Assembly (NCBI GenBank): GCA_046331625.1
Contig: JAXLQL010000010.1
Location: forward strand, 1-64,000
Direction of reading: 5' to 3'
Origin: JAXLQL01 sp046331625
Lineage (GTDB): Bacteria; Acidobacteriota; Terriglobia; Bryobacterales; Bryobacteraceae
DNA length: 64,000 bases
Shown one piece after another: positions 31,886-40,860 of this stretch; positions within the stretch are counted from its first letter, which is position 1; the number at the start of each line of letters is the position of its first letter. Both the position numbers and the translations under genes were made by a program. Under the pieces are notes generated by a model. It was not told where the DNA came from. It ran no database searches and was given only the letters and a program-made list of their open reading frames with translations.

Positions 31886-34393
31886 ATGAGACATGCCGCG
31901 TTCATTTGGTTATCGATACTGCCGGCCTTCGCGGGCCGCCAAGTGGCGATCGTGGCCGAGGGCGAACTCGCTCCGCCGGCGCGCCACGGATTGGCGAAGC
32001 TCGAGCAGGCACTGGCGGCCAAGGGCCTGACGGTGGCGCATGGCGCGCCGAGTGATCGCGCGCCTGCTGATTTCTACGTGCTGGCCAGCGTGGGCAAGGG
32101 CGCGCCGCAGTCGGTTTCGATTCACCGGTCGCGACACCGCGGCAAGCCGGCGATCGCTCTATCCGGCGGTGACGCGCGCGGACTGATGTACGCAGCGCTC
32201 GATGTGGCGGACCATGTCCGCTGGAGCCAGCCGAATGACCCGTTCGCGAAGGTACGCGACGCCGCGCAAGAGCCGTATCTGGTGGAGCGCGGCGTTTCGA
32301 TCTACACCATGCAGCGCGCCTACTTCGAAAGCCGCCTCTATGACGAGAAGCACTGGGAGCGCTACTTCGATCTGCTCGCCGCAAGCCGCATCAACAACTT
32401 CATCGTCATCTTCGGCTATGAAAACGGCGGCTTCATGGCTCCGCTCTACCCGTACTTCTTCAACGTTTCCGAGTATCCGGGCGTAATGTTGGATGGCATC
32501 ACGGCGGAGCAGCAGACGCGCAATACCGCGGCGTTCAAGGCGATGATCCGGATCGCGCACGAACGCGGGATCGACGTGACCGCCGGCATCTGGGACCACA
32601 TCTATCGCGGTGGCGTGCAGGGCGGCGGCATTCCCGGCGCGTCTGAGAACGCGGGAAAGCGCGTGCCCGGGCTTGTGTGGGGCGTGACGGCGGAGAATCT
32701 TCCCGGCTACACCAAAGCTGCGTTACGCAAGTTTCTCGCCGTCTTCCCCGAGGTGGATGCGATCCAGTTCCGCATGCATGACGAGAGCGGTTTGAAGCAC
32801 GAGGAGATGGCTGGCTTCTGGCACGAAGTCTTCTCGTTCATCAAAGCCGCCAAGCCCGACATGCGGCTCGACCTGCGCGTCAAGGACCTTCCCCATGCAG
32901 TGATCGAAGATGCGCTCGATCAGGGCCTGAAGGCGCGCGTCAACACCAAGTACTGGATGGAACAGGTAGGCTTGCCGTTCCATCCCACCCACGTCAACAC
33001 GCAGAACCAGCACGATCGCCGCCACGGCTACGCGGACCTGCTGCGGTATCCGCAACGCTATCGCGTGCAGTGGCAGCTTTGGACCGGCGGCACCACGCGG
33101 CTGCTTCTGTGGGGGGATCCCGAATACGTGCGCCGCTTTGCCGCGAGCGCGCGGCTCTATGACGGCAATAGCTTCGAGCTGAATGAAATGCTCGCCACCA
33201 AGATGCTGGGCGAAAAGCATGATCAGCCGCCGCTCGCGATCCTCGAAGATCGCTACCGCTACTACGACTACGAATTCGAGCGCTATTGGGCTTTCTATCG
33301 GATGTGGGGCCGGCTCAGCTATGATCCGCGCACCGATCCCGAGGTGTGGCGGAGTGAGTTCGAGGCGCGCTTCGGCGCCGCCGGTCCGCACGTGATGAAA
33401 GCACTGGAAGCAGCGAGCCGAGTGCTGCCGCGCATCGTGGCCGCGGCGTACCGCTACCAATACTTCCCCACCACCCGCGGCTGGATCGAGATGAACCACC
33501 AGGATTCGCTCGCCAGGTTCGCCACCGCGGACAACACCGACATCCAGCAATTCGAGAGCACGCGCGAGGAAGCGCGCAGCATCCTCGCCGGTACGGATAC
33601 GGCAATGCGGCGGCCTCAGGAAACCGCTCGCTGGTTCGCGCAAACGGCCGGCGAAATCTCCGCCGAACTCGCGCTGGCCGAGAAAGCGATCGGCGGCAAG
33701 CAAGGGAACGAGTTCATTTCCACGGCCACAGATCTGAAGATCCTGGCAGGTCTCGCTCGATACTATGCCGCGCGACTGCCTGCGGCGGTGGCGTACAACG
33801 TCTACAAGCAGTCGGGCGACACCGCCGCTTTCGATGAAGCCATCCGCAGCGAGCAGCGCGCTTTGGAAGCCTGGCGCGGCATCGCCGCCGCGGCCGGCGA
33901 TGTCTACACGCACCGCCTGGCGTTCGGCGCACACGCGGTGGGGTTTCGCCAGCACTGGAAAGAGGAACTGGCTCTGTTCGAGAGAGACGTGGCGGAGTTG
34001 GAAGCCGAGCGGGCGAGGGTCCCCGACAAGCCTGGGCATGCGCTGACTCCGCGGGATCCGGCACTGAGGCCGCCGGTGGTGGCGTTGGGTCCGCCAGTCA
34101 CCGCCGAGCCCGGGCGCGACCTGCGCGTCTGGGTCAAAATCGCTTCGCCGGCTGGGGTCAAATGGGCGCGTCTGCGCTACCGCCACATGACGCAATACGA
34201 GGACTACCAGACGGCGGAGATGACGCTCGACGCCAAGTCCGGATCATGGGTCGCCGCGATTCCAGCGGCGTTCATCGATCCGAAGTGGGATCTGATGTAC
34301 TTTATCGAGGCAGTGGGCAAGAATGGCGCCGGGCGCATGTACCCGGACTTCGAGCGCGAGATGCCCTACGTTGTGGTTCCGGTGAAGCGCTGA
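31886..34393 (+). CDS. Secreted glycoside-hydrolase-like protein (alpha-glucuronidase/GH20-type layout)
   Basis: 835 residues from ATG 31886, with GGAAGGG upstream and a signal peptide (MRHAAFIWLSILPAFAG). Residues ~20-120 resemble the N-terminal alpha/beta domain of GH20/67/115 enzymes (GKPAIALSGGDARGLMYAALDVAD). The rest looks like a TIM barrel (SRINNFIVIFGYENGG, GIDVTAGIWDHIYRGG, DAIQFRMHDESGLKHEEM) plus a C-terminal helical/beta part. I cannot name the substrate or assign catalytic acids securely. Divergent from the sedolisin, 129 bp between starts. Confidence 0.6.
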   Translation: MRHAAFIWLSILPAFAGRQVAIVAEGELAPPARHGLAKLEQALAAKGLTVAHGAPSDRAPADFYVLASVGKGAPQSVSIHRSRHRGKPAIALSGGDARGLMYAALDVADHVRWSQPNDPFAKVRDAAQEPYLVERGVSIYTMQRAYFESRLYDEKHWERYFDLLAASRINNFIVIFGYENGGFMAPLYPYFFNVSEYPGVMLDGITAEQQTRNTAAFKAMIRIAHERGIDVTAGIWDHIYRGGVQGGGIPGASENAGKRVPGLVWGVTAENLPGYTKAALRKFLAVFPEVDAIQFRMHDESGLKHEEMAGFWHEVFSFIKAAKPDMRLDLRVKDLPHAVIEDALDQGLKARVNTKYWMEQVGLPFHPTHVNTQNQHDRRHGYADLLRYPQRYRVQWQLWTGGTTRLLLWGDPEYVRRFAASARLYDGNSFELNEMLATKMLGEKHDQPPLAILEDRYRYYDYEFERYWAFYRMWGRLSYDPRTDPEVWRSEFEARFGAAGPHVMKALEAASRVLPRIVAAAYRYQYFPTTRGWIEMNHQDSLARFATADNTDIQQFESTREEARSILAGTDTAMRRPQETARWFAQTAGEISAELALAEKAIGGKQGNEFISTATDLKILAGLARYYAARLPAAVAYNVYKQSGDTAAFDEAIRSEQRALEAWRGIAAAAGDVYTHRLAFGAHAVGFRQHWKEELALFERDVAELEAERARVPDKPGHALTPRDPALRPPVVALGPPVTAEPGRDLRVWVKIASPAGVKWARLRYRHMTQYEDYQTAEMTLDAKSGSWVAAIPAAFIDPKWDLMYFIEAVGKNGAGRMYPDFEREMPYVVVPVKR

Positions 34394-34401
34394 GGGCGCG
34401 A

Positions 34402-36951
34402 TCAGTCGATTTGTTCGACGAACTCGCGGCCTCGAATATTCAGCCGCAAGGCCCGGCGTGCCACCGTGGGCTCTTTGATGCGGCAGTAAGCCTCGAGCTT
34501 CGAGGCGGTGGCGCATTGCCTCCATGCGCCGCGATCCATCGTCTCCCGCAGCAGTTGGTGATGCGCCAGCGGCATCTCGTCAGGAGCGTCATGCAAGACT
34601 ACGATATCGACGGCGAGTTCATCGAGCCGGTGCTGGACCGAGGCTGAGTCCTTCGTCAGCAGCCGATAGTGGCGTCCGCTCCAATCCGATTCGCTCAACA
34701 CCTTCGAAGCCCTGACGACGAAACTGCCGGGGCGCTGCTCGGATGCCGCGACCGCCGCGATCCAAGCTCCTTCGCCCACGCCTTCAGAGGAGACGAGCAT
34801 CCGCGAAGGACGATCGAGCCGCGCGAGCAGTTCGGCGTAACCGGCGTCCGTCTGCCTGTACCAGTGGAACGGGAAGGTGATGAACGCGCCAGCCAGCGCC
34901 AGCGAAATCGATTGCCGGGACCGCAGTTGTTCCAACGCGAAGCCCGAAAGGACGAGCACGGCCGGCACCGCCATGATCCAGTGCCGAATTTCCACCATCG
35001 CTCGTACGAATGTGGACATCGCGAGAGTGGAAGCCAGCACGGCGAGCGCGGCCAAAGCGAGCGGCTGGCGGCGCAGCCCTATCGCCGAAAGGAGCAGAAA
35101 TCCGAAGCCGACGGTCTTGAGGAACAGAGGCCCGGGCCAAGTCCAGCGAAAGCCCAGCCCACCTAGGTGGGTCAGGTTGCCCGCCAGCAAGTACCACGTT
35201 CCGAACAAGCCTACCGCGCCAGCGCTGAGAACGAGCCAACGCAGATCCGCCTTTTGAAAACGCCGGCTGGCCAGTGTCGCAGCCAAAGCGAGAACCAGGC
35301 TGACGGCGGTGCCTTTGGTGGCTAGAGCCGCTCCAATCCAAATGACCGCAAGCACGATAGAAGCCGTGTCCCGTTTCTGATGGAATCGCACCAGCGCATC
35401 GAGCACCAGAACGCTCCAAAGCAGGCAGAGTAGGTCCGCCATGCCTCGGTTCAGGCCTTCTTGGAATACGGGCGCGATGGTCAGTACCCCCGCAATGCCC
35501 CAGCAAACCGCCAATGGCAGAGCGGAGCGGCATACTCGATACAGCACCGCCAGTGCCAGCAGCCCTGTCAGCCACTGGAACGACATCGTGCCGGCGCGCG
35601 AAGGTCCCCAGATCAGCCACCACGAAGCCTGCAACAGATGGTATCCGGGCGGCCACTGTCCGATCGCGACCTCCGGATATCGCAAATAATATTGGCGCGC
35701 CCATTCCAAAGGATTTCCAATGGTTGGGGAAACCAGGAAATCGTGGATCATCAGAGACGAGACAAAATGCGCGGCCTCGTCCGGATGCCCATCGTAAGAC
35801 GCCCTCCAGGCGCCGCTGAACCACTGCATCAGCCCGAGCGCAACCGCAATTACCGCGACCGTCGGCCAAAGATAGCGATCCCGTAGCTTCGCCAGCCGTG
35901 CGCGCCCAGCCAGATAGCCGGCCGCGCACGTGCCGAAGTACACGAACAGCAGCGGGAAGCTGCGCACGGCGAATCCGAGCCCGCGTACGTTCGCCATGAA
36001 GCGCAGGAGCGAAGCGTTGAGCAGCCCTACCGACGCGGCCAAGGCAGCCAGCAAGCCCCAGAACCACCCGCCGTGGCGCGCCGCGATGATCGCGATCACC
36101 GGAAGCAACACGACGGCTGTCGTGCTGAGCCGGTCTGTGATGCGGAAGTTGAGATCGAACGGCAGCGGATAGCGTTCGAGCAGTTCGGTCCACGGAATCG
36201 CCCGGTCGAAAAGATCGGTTCGGACCATGTTCGCGAGCGAGCAATCCTTGTGATGCGTGACCTCGATGCGCGGCTCGAGGCGTAGCTTGCCGCCAGCCCG
36301 TTGCAGCCGGTAGCCGAACTCCACATCTTCGATGCAGGGCCGAGAGAAGTCCGAGCTGAAACCGCCGGCGGCGAGAAAACGCTGGCGGCGAACGGCGCCG
36401 CATCCGGACCAGAAGGTGCTCGTGTTTCGCTTGGCGTTGCGATGAACGAAGCTGTGGAGCAGGTTGCGGAACTGGCTGACCGTTCCATCCACCGAGGGCC
36501 GCGTGTCGTAAGAGCCGCATACGGCGTCGAGCAGCGGATCGCTTTCGAACACCCTAGAGATCATTCCGAGGGTCTCCGGATGCACCGTCGTGTCGGCATC
36601 CAGGAACACCAGCACGTCCCCTTCGGCTTCCTTCGCCGCGCGATTGCGGGCCATGCCAGGTCCGGAATTGGTCTCGAGGCGAACCAGCCGCGCTCCATAT
36701 TCGCGCGCTAACCGGGCAATCTGTTCGGCGTGCGGCGATGGCGAACAGTCGTCGGCGATCAGAAGCTCGAACGGCCGAACCTCAGACTCGGCGAGTTTGT
36801 CGAGGCCGCTTCGCAGCAAATCCACGGCTGCGTCCTGCGCCGCGAACACCGGAACGATGACCGACAGTTTCGGTGTACACGCGCGATTACGCCCGCTCTC
36901 CACGGCAGGCGCGGAGACCTCCGGTATTCTCCTCTCTCCTATCATCGGCAA
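34402..36951 (-). CDS. Fused GT2 glycosyltransferase and GT-C-like integral membrane protein
   Basis: 849 residues. Residues ~25-260 are a GT-A family 2 glycosyltransferase: LSVIVPVFAAQDAA, LIADDCSPSP, and the DxD motif in VFLDADTTVH; then helices. From ~390 a second polytopic part starts WRASYDGHPDEAAHF, with the acidic/His first-loop pattern of ArnT/PMT-like GT-C enzymes (HPDEAAH), and continues with about 10 helices to a soluble C-terminus. Two glycosylation steps or a chain elongation plus transfer could be joined in one protein (inference). Separate enzymes are normal. Next to P450 and GT4 genes. Confidence 0.8.
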   Translation of the reverse strand: MPMIGERRIPEVSAPAVESGRNRACTPKLSVIVPVFAAQDAAVDLLRSGLDKLAESEVRPFELLIADDCSPSPHAEQIARLAREYGARLVRLETNSGPGMARNRAAKEAEGDVLVFLDADTTVHPETLGMISRVFESDPLLDAVCGSYDTRPSVDGTVSQFRNLLHSFVHRNAKRNTSTFWSGCGAVRRQRFLAAGGFSSDFSRPCIEDVEFGYRLQRAGGKLRLEPRIEVTHHKDCSLANMVRTDLFDRAIPWTELLERYPLPFDLNFRITDRLSTTAVVLLPVIAIIAARHGGWFWGLLAALAASVGLLNASLLRFMANVRGLGFAVRSFPLLFVYFGTCAAGYLAGRARLAKLRDRYLWPTVAVIAVALGLMQWFSGAWRASYDGHPDEAAHFVSSLMIHDFLVSPTIGNPLEWARQYYLRYPEVAIGQWPPGYHLLQASWWLIWGPSRAGTMSFQWLTGLLALAVLYRVCRSALPLAVCWGIAGVLTIAPVFQEGLNRGMADLLCLLWSVLVLDALVRFHQKRDTASIVLAVIWIGAALATKGTAVSLVLALAATLASRRFQKADLRWLVLSAGAVGLFGTWYLLAGNLTHLGGLGFRWTWPGPLFLKTVGFGFLLLSAIGLRRQPLALAALAVLASTLAMSTFVRAMVEIRHWIMAVPAVLVLSGFALEQLRSRQSISLALAGAFITFPFHWYRQTDAGYAELLARLDRPSRMLVSSEGVGEGAWIAAVAASEQRPGSFVVRASKVLSESDWSGRHYRLLTKDSASVQHRLDELAVDIVVLHDAPDEMPLAHHQLLRETMDRGAWRQCATASKLEAYCRIKEPTVARRALRLNIRGREFVEQID

Positions 36952-37044
36952 CGAATCGATCTTATCACAGATCGGCGATAAACCTCGGCACTACATGGCT
37001 ATGAGAGCAGTTTGACCGGGGCGTGGGCGGCCCAAACCAGGAGG

Positions 37045-38307
37045 CTACACCCTCCCCGAAACGAGGATAGGCATTCCCCCTTTGGGCCGCAATGTGACTC
37101 CAGGCGCAAGCTCGAAAGAGGTGTGTCGCGGCGCAAAGCGGAAGCGCGGCAGTAGCAAAGACAACACTTCGAGAGACTCCTGCATTGCAAAGTGTTCGCC
37201 GATACATTGGCGTTGCCCACCCCCGAAAGGAAAGTAGCTGAAGCGCGGCCGGCCAGCCCGAGCCGAATCGGCGAACCGTTCGGGAACGAAACGTTCGGGC
37301 TCGGGGAAGAAGCGTGCGTCGCGATGGGTCACGTATTGACACAAGTAGAGTTTGTCGCCGGCTTCCACCGGGGTGCCGCTGGGCAATCGGTCCGCGCTCG
37401 TGGCCATGCGAACGAAAATCCACGTTGGCGGATACAGCCGCATCGCCTCTTCGATCGCCATGCGTGTGTAGCCGAGTTCTCCACCCGCAGCCATCTCCTC
37501 GAGCACCCTCGCTTCCGCCTCCGGATGACTGGCGAGCAAGTAGATTGTCCACGTGAGCGCGTCGCCGATCGTCTCATAGCCCGTGCTCATCAGCGTGAGG
37601 ACTTCGTCGCGCCACAGTTTGCGGTGCATCCGCGAGCCATCGGGATACTGAAGCTCGGCGTAACGCGACGCGAATCCTGCTCCAAGGGAGCCGTGCTCGA
37701 TTTCGTGGTCGATCACGCGCATGGCCCGGCGGTAGCGCAACACCGCGGGCGCGGGCAGGTATTCGGCCATCGGCAGTAGCGATGCCTGCATGTACTCGAG
37801 AAATGCGCGCCGAGCGGTGATGGCCTGGGCGAGGCGCCGGTCTTTGTCTTCGTATTCGGCGCCGAAGATGGCGCCGATGATGACGTCAAGGGTGAGTTGC
37901 TCCATCTCGGAGCACAAATCGATCTCGCCGGGCGTCTGCCAACGGGAGACCCGGCGCATGGTGCGATCGCGGATCAGCGGCAGGAACTCCTGCATCGCGA
38001 GCTTCCGGAACAGCGGCTGCAGCAAACGCCGCTGCGGTAGGTGGTCGGCGCTGAGGGCGGTGTGCAGTCCGGAGCCCGAAATGCGGCGGCCGCGGGGGCT
38101 GGTCAGCCGCGGAGTCTTCTCGTAGCTGGAAGCGTTGGTGGTGAGCACGTGGCGAATGTCCTCGGGCTCGAGCAGCAGCAGCGCCGGCTCGCCGATGTGG
38201 AGCCGGGCGGCCGCTTGTTGCGTTTGAGCGCATTTTTCCAGGAACCCAAGCCGGTCCCGTAGAAAGGACGGCAGGTGCCCGAGAATTGGCCACTGTTGCG
38301 GCGTCAT
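37045..38307 (-). CDS. Cytochrome P450
   Basis: 420 residues from MTPQQWPILGH. I-helix STGYETIG (acid-alcohol pair Glu-Thr), K-helix ExxR in EEAMRLYPP, and heme-binding FPFGGGQRQCIGEHFA with the axial Cys. A soluble monooxygenase of the CYP102/CYP110-like type that depends on separate redox partners, none of which is nearby. The longer frame from 38346 overlaps the GT4 gene. The GT4 stop is 10 bp upstream, so the two are co-oriented and probably co-transcribed; perhaps a glycosylated oxidised lipid or metabolite is made (inference). Confidence 0.95.
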   Translation of the reverse strand: MTPQQWPILGHLPSFLRDRLGFLEKCAQTQQAAARLHIGEPALLLLEPEDIRHVLTTNASSYEKTPRLTSPRGRRISGSGLHTALSADHLPQRRLLQPLFRKLAMQEFLPLIRDRTMRRVSRWQTPGEIDLCSEMEQLTLDVIIGAIFGAEYEDKDRRLAQAITARRAFLEYMQASLLPMAEYLPAPAVLRYRRAMRVIDHEIEHGSLGAGFASRYAELQYPDGSRMHRKLWRDEVLTLMSTGYETIGDALTWTIYLLASHPEAEARVLEEMAAGGELGYTRMAIEEAMRLYPPTWIFVRMATSADRLPSGTPVEAGDKLYLCQYVTHRDARFFPEPERFVPERFADSARAGRPRFSYFPFGGGQRQCIGEHFAMQESLEVLSLLLPRFRFAPRHTSFELAPGVTLRPKGGMPILVSGRV

Positions 38308-38317
38308 CGCCTGGGCC

Positions 38318-39514
38318 TCATTGCCCCTTCGCCGCCCGTACTTCATCGATCAGCGCGAGGTACTCGCCAACGTAACGCGCCTCGCTGTAGTATTCCGACG
38401 CTCGCCAGGCATTCTCGCGGAGGGAACGCCGCAGTTCGGGCTCCATTGCGATTCTGCGCACGGCGGATTCCATGGCTTCCTCGGTATCGGCGACAATACC
38501 TGCCTCGAACTTCTCCACTGCTTCCGCCGCACCGCCCGCAGCTCTCGTGATGACGGGGGTTCCCGCTGCGAATGATTCCAAGATCGACAGCGGAAACACT
38601 TCCGGAGCCAGCGAAGGAACCACGGCCGCCGTAGCTCCCACGAAGCGCTCGGCCGCGGCGGCGTGAGGGAGCGGCCCGAGGAAACGGATCCATTCACAGG
38701 CGGCATAAGCAGTGCGCAAGCGTTCCAGAAGATCGCCGCCGCCGGCCACTTCCAAATCGAATTCGGGAAGGCGCGAGAATAACCGCACCAGTTGCTCGAT
38801 CCCTTTCGATTTCGTGACGCGGCCAGAGAAGACGAATCGCGGCCGGAGTGGCGGCGGTACGTCGCGCCGCGGTACCGGATGTGCGTAGGTGGGCAATACG
38901 CGAATGGGAATTTCGACTCCACCCTCTCGATGTCTCTGGGCGGTGAACTCACTCGGGGAAAGCACCATGTCCACATGGCGCAGCGCGGAGTCACGCATCG
39001 AACCGTAGCGCCACAGTTGCGGCGGAATGCCGGACCGGATGGAGCAGCGGAGGCAATCGGGGCCGTCGCACGCCTTCTTCTCCTCCTTCCAAAGAATGTG
39101 GGTTGGACAAAGCAGCCAGTGCTCGTGAACCGTGTAGAAAGTTACCGGAGCCCGGCTCAGCGCGAGTGCTCCCAGCCCGCCCACCAACGACAGGTTGTGG
39201 AAATTCACCACGTCGAAGTCATTGGCAAGGATGCGGCGCAGGGCCGGGGCTTTCGGGCCGGGAACTCCCAACTGCTGTGTGATCAGAGGTGACAGTGGCC
39301 CCAATCGGCTGCGGAGGCGGTGCACCACGATTCCATGGTCATAGTCGTCTTCGCGTTGCGGCTCGCCGCCCCTGATCCGGAACGAGTCCTCGCAATGCAC
39401 GACTTCCACATGGTGGCCGCGGCGGCAAAGCGAATTGGCCAAGCTGCGCACGAACACCGCGTCGCCGCCGAAATGGTACGGCGGGTAGAACGTGGTGACC
39501 ATGCACAATCTCAT
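38318..39514 (-). CDS. Glycosyltransferase family 4 (GT-B) protein
   Basis: 398 residues from MRLCMVTTFYPPYHFGGD, the normal GT4 start; an upstream frame to 39829 overlaps the methyltransferase gene. The N-terminal acceptor domain has YPPYHFGGDAVFV and TFYTVHEHWLLCPTH; the C-terminal donor domain has FVFSGRVTKSKGIEQLV and the E-x7-E motif in APEVFPLSILESFAAGTPV. Upstream of the P450 in the same direction; divergent from a methyltransferase across 51 bp. Confidence 0.92.
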   Translation of the reverse strand: MRLCMVTTFYPPYHFGGDAVFVRSLANSLCRRGHHVEVVHCEDSFRIRGGEPQREDDYDHGIVVHRLRSRLGPLSPLITQQLGVPGPKAPALRRILANDFDVVNFHNLSLVGGLGALALSRAPVTFYTVHEHWLLCPTHILWKEEKKACDGPDCLRCSIRSGIPPQLWRYGSMRDSALRHVDMVLSPSEFTAQRHREGGVEIPIRVLPTYAHPVPRRDVPPPLRPRFVFSGRVTKSKGIEQLVRLFSRLPEFDLEVAGGGDLLERLRTAYAACEWIRFLGPLPHAAAAERFVGATAAVVPSLAPEVFPLSILESFAAGTPVITRAAGGAAEAVEKFEAGIVADTEEAMESAVRRIAMEPELRRSLRENAWRASEYYSEARYVGEYLALIDEVRAAKGQ

Positions 39515-39565
39515 GGCGGGTGGGGAGCTCCTCTCTATTGATATCCTAGAGCCACATGCACCTGC

Positions 39566-40261
39566 ATGGCTAATTGGACCGAAATCTGGTCCCAGGACGG
39601 TGTTGACCGTCTGTGGAGGGCTCCGGATCGTCAGGTCAGCCGGCTCGTTGAAAGCTGGCGGCTGGAGGAGAACGTAAGGCGCGTGCTGGATGTAGGCTGC
39701 GGCGTTGGCCGGCACCTCATTCCGCTCGCCGCGGCGGGTTTCCACGCCTGCGGTGTCGACGATGCGCCCTCCGCCATAGCGGCATGTCGAGTCAACCTGC
39801 GAAGCTCCGCGTTGCGGGCGACTCTGCACACCGGATCACTCTCGGACCTGCGCTATCCGGCCGGACATTTCGACGCGGCGATCGCCTTCAACAGCATCAT
39901 TCACGGAACCGGTGCGCAGACCGCCGAAGCGCTCGGGCGGATCCGCTTTCTGCTCAGGGCGGGCGGCCGCCTCTTCGTGACGCTCCCTTCACAGGAGAAC
40001 CGTCTCTTTGGAAAAGGCGATCGGATCGCACCGCAGATCTTTCTGAGTCCGGGCCTGTTCGGAAACCTGGTCAACGGTGGTGGAGAACGCGGCGTGCCGC
40101 ACTGCTTCGCCGCGCGCGAGGACATCGAGGCGTTGCTCGCGGGCTTCACGGTGACCGACATCCGCCATGAAGAGGTGGAACTCGCGTCCGGAACCCGATG
40201 GCGGCGCATTCCGAAGGCGTTCTTCTGGAGAATCGAAGCGCACAAGGGGGAGTGTTGCTGA
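39566..40261 (+). CDS. Class I SAM-dependent methyltransferase
   Basis: 231 residues; motif I VLDVGCGVGRHLIPLA, acidic motif CGVDDAPSAI, and post-motif FDAAIAFNSIIHG. Acts on an unknown small molecule or sugar. It is the first gene of a plus-strand block whose later members (acyl carrier, AMP ligase) are broken, and it looks like the only intact survivor. A TATCCT box at 39540 is a possible -10. Confidence 0.88.
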   Translation: MANWTEIWSQDGVDRLWRAPDRQVSRLVESWRLEENVRRVLDVGCGVGRHLIPLAAAGFHACGVDDAPSAIAACRVNLRSSALRATLHTGSLSDLRYPAGHFDAAIAFNSIIHGTGAQTAEALGRIRFLLRAGGRLFVTLPSQENRLFGKGDRIAPQIFLSPGLFGNLVNGGGERGVPHCFAAREDIEALLAGFTVTDIRHEEVELASGTRWRRIPKAFFWRIEAHKGECC

Positions 40262-40607
40262 AGGACGAATTGCTCGGGAAGGTGCGGTTGCCGGTGGATG
40301 GGGTCCGCGTCGAGCCGGGAGCCATGCCGGGCGCCGGATCGCTCCACAAGGAACAATTGCATCACCTTTTCGAGCATGACTTCCAGGTGCATGGTGGGCA
40401 TCGGTCTCCCGCCGGCTTTCGCCTTCGCGGTGGCTCCGTGGTCCAATTGCGGCTCAACCAGCGTTCGCGCTACGTGATTCGCCCGGCCAGTGCCTCGAAG
40501 ACCACGGCATCGCCGGCCGAATCGACGAGTTCATCCACGCGCATCTGGAAAGTACGGTACGAAGGAACCATTCGCTAGCCCTGCCGGGCGCGCAAAGAGG
40601 AGCAGAC
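40252..40607 (+). pseudogene. Unrecognised gene, frameshifted
   Basis: A GTG at 40252 overlaps the methyltransferase stop. The frame reads LLKDELLGKVRLPVDGVRV, EPGAMPGAGSLHKEQLHHLF and VVQLRLNQRSRYVIRP with coding-like composition to about 40490. The sensible continuation is then in another frame (LEDHGIAGRIDEFIHAHLE, 40494-40560), ending near the ACP start. So one gene of ~110 codons with a frameshift near 40490. No family recognised. Confidence 0.45.
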
Positions 40608-40860
40608 TTGCCTGACACCATCCCGATCGAGGACATCGAAGCGAAGCTGAAGGTTTCCTTGCTCGTGCCCGGACGTGGCGTTGGTTCACTCCGGCCTTCC
40701 GCTCGATTCGGTCATGCTTCTCGAATTCATCGTCGCCATCGAAGGAGATGCGCGGCGATTCTCTGGAATTGACGACGGTACGCTGACCGAGGAGGTATTC
40801 GCTTCCTTCGCTCGCTGGCTTCGCCCGTCGCCGCAGATCGCGCGTCAGAGGAAGCCCTGA
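40608..40860 (+). pseudogene. Acyl carrier protein, frameshifted
   Basis: A TTG at 40608 with GAGGAG upstream starts LPDTIPIEDIEAKLKVSL. After about 18 codons the sensible sequence continues in another frame: LVHSGLPLDSVMLLEFIVAI and DDGTLTEEVFASF. LDSV is the phosphopantetheine attachment motif and the second part is helix II-IV of an acyl/peptidyl carrier protein. At least one indel (~40665-40680) separates the halves. Between an unrecognised broken gene and a broken AMP ligase. Confidence 0.65.
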
